This document shows positions 8,316 through 16,504 of a stretch of DNA of 64,000 bases, in pieces. Position 1 is the first letter of the stretch; every line of letters starts with the position of its first letter. The translations under genes were made by a program, and so were the position numbers. The notes under the pieces were generated by a model. It had not been told where the DNA came from. It ran no database searches and worked only from the letters and a program-made list of their open reading frames with translations. The stretch is taken from NCBI RefSeq assembly GCF_001758465.1, contig NZ_MJIC01000010.1, positions 806,001 to 870,000 of the forward strand. Reading direction: 5' to 3'. The stretch comes from Marisediminitalea lipolytica (GTDB lineage Bacteria > Pseudomonadota > Gammaproteobacteria > Enterobacterales > Alteromonadaceae).

Positions 8316-9836
8316 ATGTCAGAAGGAAGAAACTTGGTTGTTTGCTGCGATGGTACTTGGAATTCATCCAATAATATGGATGGTGAATCACCTGCCCCTA
8401 CGAATGTACATAAGCTCTTTTCATTACTTGAAACAGATGATCCACAACAGTTGACTCGTTACCAAGCAGGAGTTGGTACAGAGGGTTACATTGACCAAGT
8501 TACAGGTGGATTGCTTGGGATTGGCATAAATGAAGACATACGCGACTGCTACCAATGGTTGAGTGACAAGTATCAACCTGGAGACAGAATATTTTTGTTT
8601 GGCTTCAGTCGAGGCGCTTTTGCAGCTAGAAGTTTAAGTGGTTTAATTACGAAAGCCGGATTAATAGACTTTAAGAAGACAAATGCAAACACCAATGCAT
8701 CAAGACAAGACATAATTAGTGACTTGTATCACTGCGTTTATAATGATGTAGATATAGATTCAGACTACTCGTTCCATCCAACTTCTCAAGGTATCTATTT
8801 TATTGGTGTTTGGGATACAGTTGGTTCATTGGGTATCCCAGATGATAAAGCAATTCTAGACTTATTCGATAATCCCGATAAGTACAAGTTTCACAACACA
8901 AAACTTAGTGAATTCGTCAAATATGCTCGACATGCAGTTGCATTGGATGAACGGAGAAGTAGTTTTAGCCCTACTCTTTGGACTGAAATTCCTGAGGTCT
9001 GTGACGTAAAGCAAATTTGGTTCCCAGGAGTTCATTCCAACATAGGCGGAGGCTATAAAGAAACAGGACTGTCGGATTGTACTCTCTTATGGATGATAGA
9101 AGAGCTGAAGGAATTACCTAACAAATTGTTGTTTGATATGCATATGGTCAAACAAATCATACCGAACCCTTTTGGCAGACTGCATAACTCCTACTCTGGT
9201 GTTATGAAGGTGCTTCGAAGTTTACCCAGAGCAATCCCGAATATACTAGCGAGTAAAGACGTAAGTGAATATGCAAGGCTCAGGTTTCAAAAACCGCCAA
9301 TTCAGCAAGGTAAATATCTTCCTCATCGTCAGTTTGTCGAAAACAAAGTGACTGTTGACGTCTATGCAAAACACCGTTGGTATTGGACTGGTATCTATTT
9401 AGAAAAAGGAGTTTACGAGTGCACTGCGGAAGGTGAATGGGTAGATAGAACAATACCGTGTTCACCAAAAGGAATGAACGACGGTAAATTTCATATTGGT
9501 GAATTGGTACAAATGTTGGGCACTGCAATTGGCTGGTTTGAGTCAGCCTGGAATTGGGCGCGCAGAAACGAACACAAGGATGACCTTATCTCTATAACCA
9601 AACGGATAGAAGATGCGGACTGGTTCACTTTAATTGGTGTAATTGCCAATCAGGAGTGCCCTAAGCAAGATGGAGATCCACCCCCTCCACAAATTGAAGT
9701 TATCGGCGACTCTGCCAAGTTTACAGTTAACAAACCTGGTTATTTGTACTGTTTCGCTAACGACGTTTGGGCCATGTACGACAATAACCGAGGTTACGTC
9801 ACTTTAACAGTCGAAGTTCTTCCATCGACAGAATAG
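8316..9836 (+). CDS. DUF2235 alpha/beta hydrolase with C-terminal LecA-like domain
   Basis: Residues 1 to about 340 are a DUF2235 domain: RNLVVCCDGTWN at the N-terminus, the nucleophile elbow GFSRGAFAAR (Ser near 101), GVWDTVGSLG with the probable acid, and FPGVHSNIGGGY with the catalytic His. This fold includes the Tle1 phospholipases delivered by type VI secretion. The last 150 residues resemble the LecA (PA-IL) sugar-binding fold: GVYECTAEGEW, a DWFTLIG strand, and LYCFANDVWAMYDNNRGY near the end, similar to the LecA calcium loop region. There is no signal peptide, and no VgrG, PAAR or other secretion gene nearby. A hydrolase tethered to a lectin-like module suggests a surface- or membrane-targeted enzyme. 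Confidence 0.8.
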   Translation: MSEGRNLVVCCDGTWNSSNNMDGESPAPTNVHKLFSLLETDDPQQLTRYQAGVGTEGYIDQVTGGLLGIGINEDIRDCYQWLSDKYQPGDRIFLFGFSRGAFAARSLSGLITKAGLIDFKKTNANTNASRQDIISDLYHCVYNDVDIDSDYSFHPTSQGIYFIGVWDTVGSLGIPDDKAILDLFDNPDKYKFHNTKLSEFVKYARHAVALDERRSSFSPTLWTEIPEVCDVKQIWFPGVHSNIGGGYKETGLSDCTLLWMIEELKELPNKLLFDMHMVKQIIPNPFGRLHNSYSGVMKVLRSLPRAIPNILASKDVSEYARLRFQKPPIQQGKYLPHRQFVENKVTVDVYAKHRWYWTGIYLEKGVYECTAEGEWVDRTIPCSPKGMNDGKFHIGELVQMLGTAIGWFESAWNWARRNEHKDDLISITKRIEDADWFTLIGVIANQECPKQDGDPPPPQIEVIGDSAKFTVNKPGYLYCFANDVWAMYDNNRGYVTLTVEVLPSTE

Positions 9837-10006
9837 ATAGGAATGCTGAATAATTCAATGATAGTAGGGTTGCCGAAATTACCTCGAAAAGCGGAACGAA
9901 TTTTCGATCTGGAATTCAGATTGTGATGAGGGAAAAGCTGTGTTTTGATCATATATTACTTTGTTGACCTTTTACGTTTTAAATTACAAATTATGACTGC
10001 CAAAAA

Positions 10007-10750
10007 ATGACAAGAAATATATCAACCGTTTTAATGAACAAGTGCTTATTTTTATTCGCCGTAGTTGCAATTCAAAGTTTCAGTATAACTCACGCTGCGG
10101 AACTGAAAGTTGATGAGAACATCAAAGAGGGTAATCGCTGGGAAGCTGTCATTCCAAAAAATGTATCTGGCTCTTTCCGGCTTGTTTCTTTTACTTTATC
10201 TCGATTGGCATCGTACTCAAGAGACGATGTTCTCGCCTTACATGTATATGTACCTGAAAAAGGTCAAACGCATATAACTGCGAACAATATTGTAAAAAAC
10301 AATGTGAATTACCAGATGGAGGTTAAGAAAACGGATTTTGAGCAAGGCTGGAGTGTATTTACACCGTGGTCAGTTAATGATGTCTTGCTTCCAAATGGTA
10401 TCAAAGCTAAAAATTTAGGAATAGAAGCTAAATTAGATGAGCAAACATATTTACCTACGGTTTTGAGAAGAAAAGGAGTCAATGATGTTAGCAGCGAGCG
10501 AGCTTATGCCCTTCATTTTTTTACTCCTGCGAATATCAAATCCATTCACTATCGTGTTGTTGAAGGAAACCAGAAGAAGCTAGAAGGAGTTCTAACAGAT
10601 ATTTTTGCCGCATCTACCTTTCGTCTTGATCTCAACATGGAGAACATGAGTAATGGCTTCTATAAATTAATACTAGAAATTACTTGGATTAACAATCGAA
10701 AATCAATCAAAACTTATCCTTTTTATCATTTAGAATATGAAGATAATTGA
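10007..10750 (+). CDS. Unrecognised secreted protein of the island
   Basis: I do not recognise this family. The 247-residue product has a signal peptide (hydrophobic core CLFLFAVVAIQSF, probable cleavage after ITHA). The mature part is rich in beta-strand-like segments with two similar-sounding halves: one ends in FTPWSVNDVLLPNG, the other in HFFTPANIKSIHYRVV. An ATG at 10034 directly ahead of the signal core is an alternative start. It overlaps the next gene by 14 bases, so the three genes 10007-12741 form one translationally coupled unit. Confidence 0.6.
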   Translation: MTRNISTVLMNKCLFLFAVVAIQSFSITHAAELKVDENIKEGNRWEAVIPKNVSGSFRLVSFTLSRLASYSRDDVLALHVYVPEKGQTHITANNIVKNNVNYQMEVKKTDFEQGWSVFTPWSVNDVLLPNGIKAKNLGIEAKLDEQTYLPTVLRRKGVNDVSSERAYALHFFTPANIKSIHYRVVEGNQKKLEGVLTDIFAASTFRLDLNMENMSNGFYKLILEITWINNRKSIKTYPFYHLEYEDN

Positions 10751-11684
10751 ACTTAAACAAGAGTTGCCACTTTTGTTCGCAATCATTTTTGTGGCTGTGA
10801 TTATTGTTGCTATTCTTACCCTCTTTAACAAAAAATCGGACGTTCTAATATCGCTGCAGGTGGAGGCGCTTTCTTTTAAAACTCAGAATGATCTTATTAA
10901 TTTGTTTGCCTTGAGTAGAACAATTGATAAAACTTCTGTTTTTGTCCAGCATTTTTCTTCATTTGAAGCTCACCACTGGACTGATGAAGGGGGACTGGAA
11001 GTAAACAATACAACTTCATCCGACATTTCTGATCGCCTTATACTCAAAAATGTCTATGTCGACGAACTGGATATACCGAAAGGGGTAAGTATTACTCTTT
11101 CATCGACCGATTCTGAAATCGAACAAGTGAGTGTTCATTTTCAGGATACTGAGTCGAACTTTAACTTCCACCCTATTGGCAACGATTCATCCTATAATTT
11201 TAATGATTTAGGAAGAGAGAAAATTAATGAAGATGGGAAATTCACAGTTAAGCCATCAGATGGGAAATTAAATTTGAGCTTTAGATTCGAGTCTGAAGCA
11301 GGGCTTATGGAGAGTGAAATAATAAAAATTGACCATCTTGTTGTTAATAAAATGATAAATCCAACGTTGCAACCTTCTATAAAGTCAGGAAAAATTGAAA
11401 TATTGAGTACAGGGGAAGAACTCAGCATTCACAAAAATGCTCGCCTCTACTTTCAGGAAAAAGACATTTTTCTTATAACTGATTTGTTCGTTAAAAACGG
11501 ACTAATCAATGTGGTTTTAGAAGGAAGTACATCGAGTATTTACTATGGCTCGAATAGATCAAACATAATTCCAAACTACCTCTACTTCTTTGCGAAGAAT
11601 AACTTTGTGCTCATAATCTTTAATACTGTATTTGTACTGATTACTTTCATGATGGCTTTAGTAAGATTTACCAATGAAAATTAA
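10737..11684 (+). CDS. Unrecognised membrane-anchored protein of the island
   Basis: No family is recognised. The 315-residue protein has a transmembrane segment near residues 12-30 (LLFAIIFVAVIIVAIL) and a second at the C-terminus (FVLIIFNTVFVLITF), with a periplasmic domain of about 240 residues between them made of alternating polar and hydrophobic strands. The topology resembles a scaffold spanning the periplasm. It overlaps both neighbours (14 bases upstream, 11 bases downstream), so its amount is probably tied to the secreted protein and the protease. Confidence 0.6.
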   Translation: MKIIELKQELPLLFAIIFVAVIIVAILTLFNKKSDVLISLQVEALSFKTQNDLINLFALSRTIDKTSVFVQHFSSFEAHHWTDEGGLEVNNTTSSDISDRLILKNVYVDELDIPKGVSITLSSTDSEIEQVSVHFQDTESNFNFHPIGNDSSYNFNDLGREKINEDGKFTVKPSDGKLNLSFRFESEAGLMESEIIKIDHLVVNKMINPTLQPSIKSGKIEILSTGEELSIHKNARLYFQEKDIFLITDLFVKNGLINVVLEGSTSSIYYGSNRSNIIPNYLYFFAKNNFVLIIFNTVFVLITFMMALVRFTNEN

Positions 11685-12741
11685 AAATATATTCTTGCTT
11701 TTAATCCTTATATGCTCTCAAGCCAAAGCCAGCGCTTCTGTGGAATCGCTTGTTAAAATTCAAAGTGGAGATATGTCTACTAATGGGAACGGAGTGATTT
11801 TAGGCCATGATGACAATCATGTTTATTTGGCCACAGCTATGCACGTCATTGATGGTATTGATCTTTCAAAAGTGTTTTTTTCATTTTACCAATATACAAA
11901 TTATCCGAACTTTAAAAAACTGGAAATTGTCGGTGGTGAAGTAGTCGAAAGTTTTAAGGGTATTGATTTATCCTTTATAAAAGTGCAAAAAACATCTTCT
12001 CAAAAGAGTTCTGCTAAGCTCTCTGTAGAGCTTGGTGATACACAACTCTGTAGGAATAGAGAAAAAACGACAATTTTAGGATTCTCAGGTGCAGCTACTA
12101 ACACATTTCAGAAAGTAGAATCTGAGTTGATGACATTTGACTATTATGATAGTCCTGAGTTTTTTAGGATTACTTCTCCTAACATCGAGGAAGGTATGTC
12201 TGGTTCTCCGGTGCTAGGTAATCAAAGTATATGGAGAGGGATTTTGTTATCAAAAGCAAATTCTAACCAAGGTCAAGTCCTACATGTAAATGAGATCATA
12301 AAAAAGATCGACTCTTTGAATATCCCAAAAAACAATATTGGAAACCACCTAAAATCAGGAGTGACATGGAACTTGTCTTCAATTTATGTTAAAGCTAAAC
12401 ACGGTAGGCAAGAGATTAATGTCGATGTGATAAAAGAACTAAAAATCAAATTGAATCCAAATGGAAAAACAACCGGAACAATTTCAGCCACATATTGCTA
12501 TACCGAGACCGGAATCAGGTTTAGTGATGTTAAGGGAAACGGATACACTTTCAATACTCCTAGTTCAAATAATCCAGCTTTCTTTAATCCACATTTCATT
12601 TTTTCTCCCACGATATTAGCTCACAATTACCGAATTACTGAGCCTCCTTTCGCATTTAATTTCAATACAGGAAAGGGATCAGAGCCAAAACTTCAACTGG
12701 AAGATGAAAGTTACAGACTTCTATTTAATAAATTAAATTAA
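11674..12741 (+). CDS. Secreted trypsin-like serine protease
   Basis: The 355-residue product has a signal peptide ending near AKASA. The chymotrypsin/trypsin triad is visible: His in TAMHVIDG (near residue 55), Asp in GIDLSFIKV (near 99), and Ser in EEGMSGSPVLG (near 175), with GxSGSP the family pattern. The last 130 residues are an extra domain with no recognised family. It lacks PDZ domains, so it is not DegP/DegQ. It is the last gene of the overlapping trio and may process its membrane and secreted partners, or a non-self substrate; that is inference. Confidence 0.8.
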   Translation: MKIKNIFLLLILICSQAKASASVESLVKIQSGDMSTNGNGVILGHDDNHVYLATAMHVIDGIDLSKVFFSFYQYTNYPNFKKLEIVGGEVVESFKGIDLSFIKVQKTSSQKSSAKLSVELGDTQLCRNREKTTILGFSGAATNTFQKVESELMTFDYYDSPEFFRITSPNIEEGMSGSPVLGNQSIWRGILLSKANSNQGQVLHVNEIIKKIDSLNIPKNNIGNHLKSGVTWNLSSIYVKAKHGRQEINVDVIKELKIKLNPNGKTTGTISATYCYTETGIRFSDVKGNGYTFNTPSSNNPAFFNPHFIFSPTILAHNYRITEPPFAFNFNTGKGSEPKLQLEDESYRLLFNKLN

Positions 12742-13070
12742 TGTATCAGTTTGTTGTCGCCAACTTCGTATAAGGGAGTCTGAATCGTTTACTTGCGTTG
12801 ATACTTGTCTGCCCTCACTCTGCCTGATGCATTCTGCGTGTGGTATGTTTGAAGATTGGTGCTAATTCAGGGGAAAGGTCAATTCACCGCCCGCCGAGAC
12901 TAACTAAATCAGTAAGCAAAGCTATGAACCAAGCAGTATCAGGATGTCAAATGACTATTCAAAAAATAAATCTCATTTTATGTGACAGTGTTTTTTTTGG
13001 TAAATTTATAACTCATTGATAATCGTTAGATCTCGGTGGCAGAGATTCTCAAGTTAAGTGGCAGTCATCA

Positions 13071-13117
13071 TTTGAAATTTACAACACAAAACGAGATTTT
13101 CTGCCAGCAAGAGATTT
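13071..13117. repeat. Right copy of the 47-bp direct repeat
   Basis: The sequence is identical to 5111-5157 in the same orientation. It is flanked here by a nine-base inverted repeat that the left copy lacks, so the right copy may be the older, more complete site. Confidence 0.95.
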
Positions 13118-13312
13118 ATGACTGCCCCACATTTTTCCTGTTTTAGTGATTACCGTTCTTAAAGTTGAGGCAACTTAAATGTTACAGCGCGATTATCTAT
13201 ATCGACGCTTGTTGAATGTTATGCGTAGAACAAGCGTCCGAAGCAGTTCGTAATGTCAGTATTGTTGACACCTGCTCTGGTGAGTCGCTCGCAGACTCGC
13301 TGGTACAATAAT

Positions 13313-13366
13313 ACGGCCGCTATGAATCAGTTTGTGATTATGTACAGTGAACGCGTATCACAATGA
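13313..13366 (+). pseudogene. Second IS256-type transposase C-terminal remnant
   Basis: The last 17 codons or so read AAMNQFVIMYSERVSQ and stop, aligning with the left remnant (AAMSQFMIMCSDRISL). Over the 45 bases from the ATG they match at all but about seven positions, with most changes conservative at protein level. Upstream of 13301 the frame no longer looks like a transposase. Confidence 0.6.
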
Positions 13367-13377
13367 CAAACATCCAT

Positions 13378-13409
13378 AAAAAAGCCACTTCAACCGAAGT
13401 GGCTTTTTA
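13378..13409 (-). terminator. Terminator of the alcohol dehydrogenase gene
   Basis: On the minus strand AAGCCACTTC pairs with GAAGTGGCTT around a GGTT loop and ends in a T-run, 15 bases after the stop codon. Confidence 0.9.
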
Positions 13410-13423
13410 TAGAAGACAACGCC

Positions 13424-14587
13424 TTACAGTGCATTTTTAAAGATTTGAACAACCTCATTAAGCGTCGCTTTACGAGGGTTAGTCAACTGACAAGCGTCTT
13501 TTTTCGCGTTTACAGACATTACTTCCAGGTCTTCTTCTTTCACACCTAAAACAGTGAGGTTTTCTGGAATACCAATAGATAGCCCTAACGCTTTTATACG
13601 TTCAATTGCTTTTTGTGCCGCCGCAGTGGTAGAGAGTCCTTCTACGTTCTCACCTAATGCACGGGCGATATCGGCATAACGCTCAGGACATGCAATGAGG
13701 TTGAATTGACACACATGAGGTAACAATACGGCGTTACAAACACCGTGAGGCAAGTTATAGAAACCACCAAGCTGGTGCGCCATCGCATGGACATAACCCA
13801 GGCTTGCATTGTTGAATGCCATACCAGCAAGGTACTCGGCGTATGCCATCGCATCGCGGGCTTCCATATTTTCACCGTTTGCTACGGCAGTGCCTAAATG
13901 TTTACCGATCAACTCTATCGCTTTAACAGCACAGGCATCAGTAATTGGGTTTGCAGCAGTTGAAACATAAGCTTCTACCGCATGGGTCAAGGCATCCATA
14001 CCCGTCGCCGCTGTTAATGATGGCGGCATGCCAACCATTGAACGAGGGTCGTTAATCGCGATATTTGGTGTACAGCGCCAGTCGACAATCGCCATTTTTA
14101 CATGGGTATCGGTGTTGGTAATAATACAGAAACGCGTCATTTCACTCGCTGTTCCTGCAGTGGTATTGATAGCCAGGAATGGAGGCATGTTGTGCTTTGA
14201 TTGATCCACACCTTCGTAGTCACGAATATGACCGCCGTTGGTGGCAACGATACCGATACCTTTTGCACAGTCGTGAGATGAGCCACCACCCAGAGAAATA
14301 ATGCCATCACATTCGTTCTCGTGATAAACCTTAAGGCCATCGTGAACGTTTTTGTCTGTCGGATTTGGCTCTGCGCCATCAAAGATAACAGCTTGCAAGC
14401 CTGCTTCTTCAACATACGATTTAATTTCGTCAGCCATGCCCATTTGATTGATGCCTTTATCAGTCACAATCAGCATTTTTTTAGCGCCTAACGCTTTTGC
14501 CTGAGCGCCAGTTTCTTTTGAACAACCTACACCCAGAAGAGAAACATTAGGGATGTAGAAGCCGTAGGTTTGGTCAGCAAGTGCCAC
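13424..14587 (-). CDS. Iron-containing alcohol dehydrogenase (AdhB type)
   Basis: This group III Fe-dependent alcohol dehydrogenase of about 388 residues follows Zymomonas AdhB closely, with GGGSSHDCAKGIG (NAD binding), NTTAGTASEMTRF, and the metal-binding GMDALTHAVEAY ... GYVHAMAHQLGG ... NLPHGVCNA His/Asp set. It should interconvert ethanol (or a similar alcohol) and aldehyde with NAD(H). The GTG at 14587 is chosen because AAGGA lies 8 bases upstream; a TTG two codons earlier is too close. A near-consensus FNR-type site upstream suggests induction at low oxygen. Confidence 0.9.
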   Translation of the reverse strand: MALADQTYGFYIPNVSLLGVGCSKETGAQAKALGAKKMLIVTDKGINQMGMADEIKSYVEEAGLQAVIFDGAEPNPTDKNVHDGLKVYHENECDGIISLGGGSSHDCAKGIGIVATNGGHIRDYEGVDQSKHNMPPFLAINTTAGTASEMTRFCIITNTDTHVKMAIVDWRCTPNIAINDPRSMVGMPPSLTAATGMDALTHAVEAYVSTAANPITDACAVKAIELIGKHLGTAVANGENMEARDAMAYAEYLAGMAFNNASLGYVHAMAHQLGGFYNLPHGVCNAVLLPHVCQFNLIACPERYADIARALGENVEGLSTTAAAQKAIERIKALGLSIGIPENLTVLGVKEEDLEVMSVNAKKDACQLTNPRKATLNEVVQIFKNAL

Positions 14588-14650
14588 AATCAATATCCTT
14601 GCGTTGTAGTGAATTCGGTGTCGTTATACACCTTAATATCGGTTACCAGC

Positions 14651-14664
14651 TTGATTTACATCTA
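14651..14664. promoter_or_regulatory. Possible FNR-type site upstream of the alcohol dehydrogenase
   Basis: TTGATTTACATCTA matches TTGAT-N4-ATCAA at nine of ten positions. It is about 64 bases upstream of the start codon of a gene of fermentation type, in a genome that encodes Fnr in this window. Confidence 0.4.
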
Positions 14665-14776
14665 TATTTTCAGCGTTATCGCAAGGGCGAACTAAAAAAC
14701 TGATTTGATTGGATCTGAGCTAGTACACTCCTACTCTTCTCAACTGGCCTCTGCAGCTTGTGCGTTAGTTAAAAAA

Positions 14777-15358
14777 TCAAAACGAATAGCTAACGCCGAT
14801 TGTTATGCTGTCCCAGTCTCTTGACCTAAAATCAGGGAGTACCTGATAATCTACAAACACATCGAATCGTTCGCTGATTTGATAATCTAATCCAACACCG
14901 TAGGTAAAACCGCCTTCTGTTATTGTTTGCTTGTAAGGTACGTTCCCTGTGATGTTGCCTTCTGCATCGTTTTGCTGCGCTAAGCCATTTATTTCGATTT
15001 CTGTGTTGGAGTAACCGGCTAACCCGTAAAGCTTAATGGCTTTAAATATTGGGTATTGGGCTTTTAGTAATAATGAAGCCTGAGTATTAATGTCTTCACT
15101 GTAATTACCCCATGGTGCGTCGGGCATGCCATAAAAACCGGAATACCCGGATGTTCCGGCTAAAAACCTGACCTCCAGGCCAACATATTGATTATACAGG
15201 TAACCTGCTGTCAGTCCCGCAGCATCAAAGTCTCTGCCGTTAATATCAACTTCTTGAAAACTGTATGTTGCGCCTATGCGCCAGACATTTTCAGCATTAA
15301 CAGCAGATACAAAAGTTAATAGCAGAACTGCACTCGCAATATTCAGTGTTTTTCTCAT
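14777..15358 (-). CDS. Outer-membrane beta-barrel protein
   Basis: The 193-residue precursor has a signal peptide cleaved after VNA and then alternating amphipathic strands ending in ISVSYSF with the C-terminal Phe recognised by the BAM complex. It matches the small OmpA/OmpW-like barrel class (OMP_b-brl type). AAGGA seven bases before the ATG at 15358 fixes the start. The function is unknown; no linked operon partner. Confidence 0.8.
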   Translation of the reverse strand: MRKTLNIASAVLLLTFVSAVNAENVWRIGATYSFQEVDINGRDFDAAGLTAGYLYNQYVGLEVRFLAGTSGYSGFYGMPDAPWGNYSEDINTQASLLLKAQYPIFKAIKLYGLAGYSNTEIEINGLAQQNDAEGNITGNVPYKQTITEGGFTYGVGLDYQISERFDVFVDYQVLPDFRSRDWDSITIGVSYSF

Positions 15359-15766
15359 TTTAAATCCTTTTAATTTTACCAGTGAAGGCATCGACATCAT
15401 TACTCAAAGAATTCATGCCTGAAGAACGTATGTGGCATAAGGAACTTTCGATTATATTCCTCTATCAAATTTAAGCTAACACAACAGCCTCCAAAATAAG
15501 CAATCCTATCCGGTTTTTTGTAGCAAAATCACCAGTTTAGTGTCCGGTTTTTATACATATTAGAATTAAATTAAGTAATATTTAATGGTTAACTTCTTGT
15601 AATAAAGGAATTTCTTATTTATGGCCGGAAATATGCTTTACGAAAATGTTACGTGAATCATAAATCTCGTTTAATAGATAGGACATTATCTATCAAAAAA
15701 AACAACATTTTTGCTCACGTGATATTTGAAAAGGTCTAATTCAATAAATAATAAAAGGAACATTAC
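15359..15766. other. Divergent intergenic region with sigma-54 site
   Basis: This is an AT-rich spacer between the barrel protein and the PEP-CTERM-type gene. It contains two TCCGGTTTTT blocks (15509-15518 and 15543-15552, about three helical turns apart) that could bind a regulator, and a sigma-54 promoter at 15622-15637. Confidence 0.5.
15622..15637 (+). promoter_or_regulatory. Sigma-54 (-24/-12) promoter for the PEP-CTERM-type gene
   Basis: TGGCCGGAAATATGCT fits TGGCACG-N4-TTGCW with the required GG and GC spaced by exactly ten bases. Transcription would start near 15648, leaving a leader of about 120 bases. PEP-CTERM genes are commonly controlled by the PrsK/PrsR sigma-54 system, which makes this hit more believable. 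The two upstream TCCGGTTTTT blocks could be the activator sites. Confidence 0.6.
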
Positions 15767-16411
15767 ATGAGAATAATGAAAAGCGTTGTATTTACAGTCG
15801 TACTCCTGTTTGGTGGAGTGGCTAATGCCAGCATAATGTTGTGGCTGGACCCCGCGGTTCAATCAGACGTTGCAACGGGAGATGAGGTTTCTCTCACGCT
15901 TATGGTTGGCGGTCTGGGCGATGGCGTGCCCGATTCACTGGGGGCGTTCGATGTAGATATCATGTTTGACGAAAGCCTATTAACTTTCATGAGTTATGAT
16001 TTGTTCGATGGTTTAGGTGATATTGATGCGTTTGAAGCCGATGATATTAGCTGGGGTTACGATGGTGCAAGCACAATCAATTTGGCCGAAGTTAGCTACC
16101 TGTTCGACTTCGAACTGGATGCACTGCAATCTTCTTCTTTTGCCCTGGCAGATATCGTTTTTCAGGTTGGCGCTCTGGCTGCTGGTGAATCAACAACCGT
16201 CTCTCTCTCGCCCTTGGAATTCAGTGATAGCTCTGGAGTCAGCCTTTTGGTTGATCTGGGTGATGACGCCGTTATTACCGCAGCTCAAACTGCCGTTTCC
16301 GCGCCTGCATCTTCCGCTTTGTTAGGCTTCTCCTTTTTGTTGCTGTATCTAAGACGCCAAACACGTACAGCACACACGAAGAATCTCTCCACTACAATCG
16401 CTAACTGCTAA
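15767..16411 (+). CDS. Cohesin-like PEP-CTERM-type surface protein
   Basis: The 214-residue product has a signal peptide (cleavage near VANAS), a beta-rich domain of about 150 residues that resembles the cohesin fold (SLGAFDVDIMFDESLLTF, later SSSFALADIVFQVG), and a C-terminal SAPASSALLGF hydrophobic segment ending in LRRQTR. That tail is a variant of the VPxP(A) plus TM plus Arg signal recognised by EpsH/exosortase, so it should be processed and sent to the surface or the matrix. It is followed 93 bases later by a protease with a dockerin-like end. Expression is probably sigma-54 dependent. Confidence 0.75.
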   Translation: MRIMKSVVFTVVLLFGGVANASIMLWLDPAVQSDVATGDEVSLTLMVGGLGDGVPDSLGAFDVDIMFDESLLTFMSYDLFDGLGDIDAFEADDISWGYDGASTINLAEVSYLFDFELDALQSSSFALADIVFQVGALAAGESTTVSLSPLEFSDSSGVSLLVDLGDDAVITAAQTAVSAPASSALLGFSFLLLYLRRQTRTAHTKNLSTTIANC

Positions 16412-16504
16412 TAAAAATTAATGTTTCAACACGCTTAATACATACAGATAACTGTTGTATCTCACTTACGTCGAGATAGTTCTGCTGTTAAAAAGGAAAT
16501 TAAC

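Larger units (their letters stand above)
12742..13423. other. Right margin of the island
   Basis: There is no supported gene across this stretch. It contains a GGGGAAAGGTCAAT motif at 12871-12884 followed by a CCGCCCGCCGAGACT block, the right copy of the 47-bp repeat (13071-13117), a transposase remnant (13313-13366), and the terminator of the downstream minus-strand gene. The 47-bp copy sits between inverted GGCAGTCAT (13060-13068) and ATGACTGCC (13117-13125). Confidence 0.6.
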
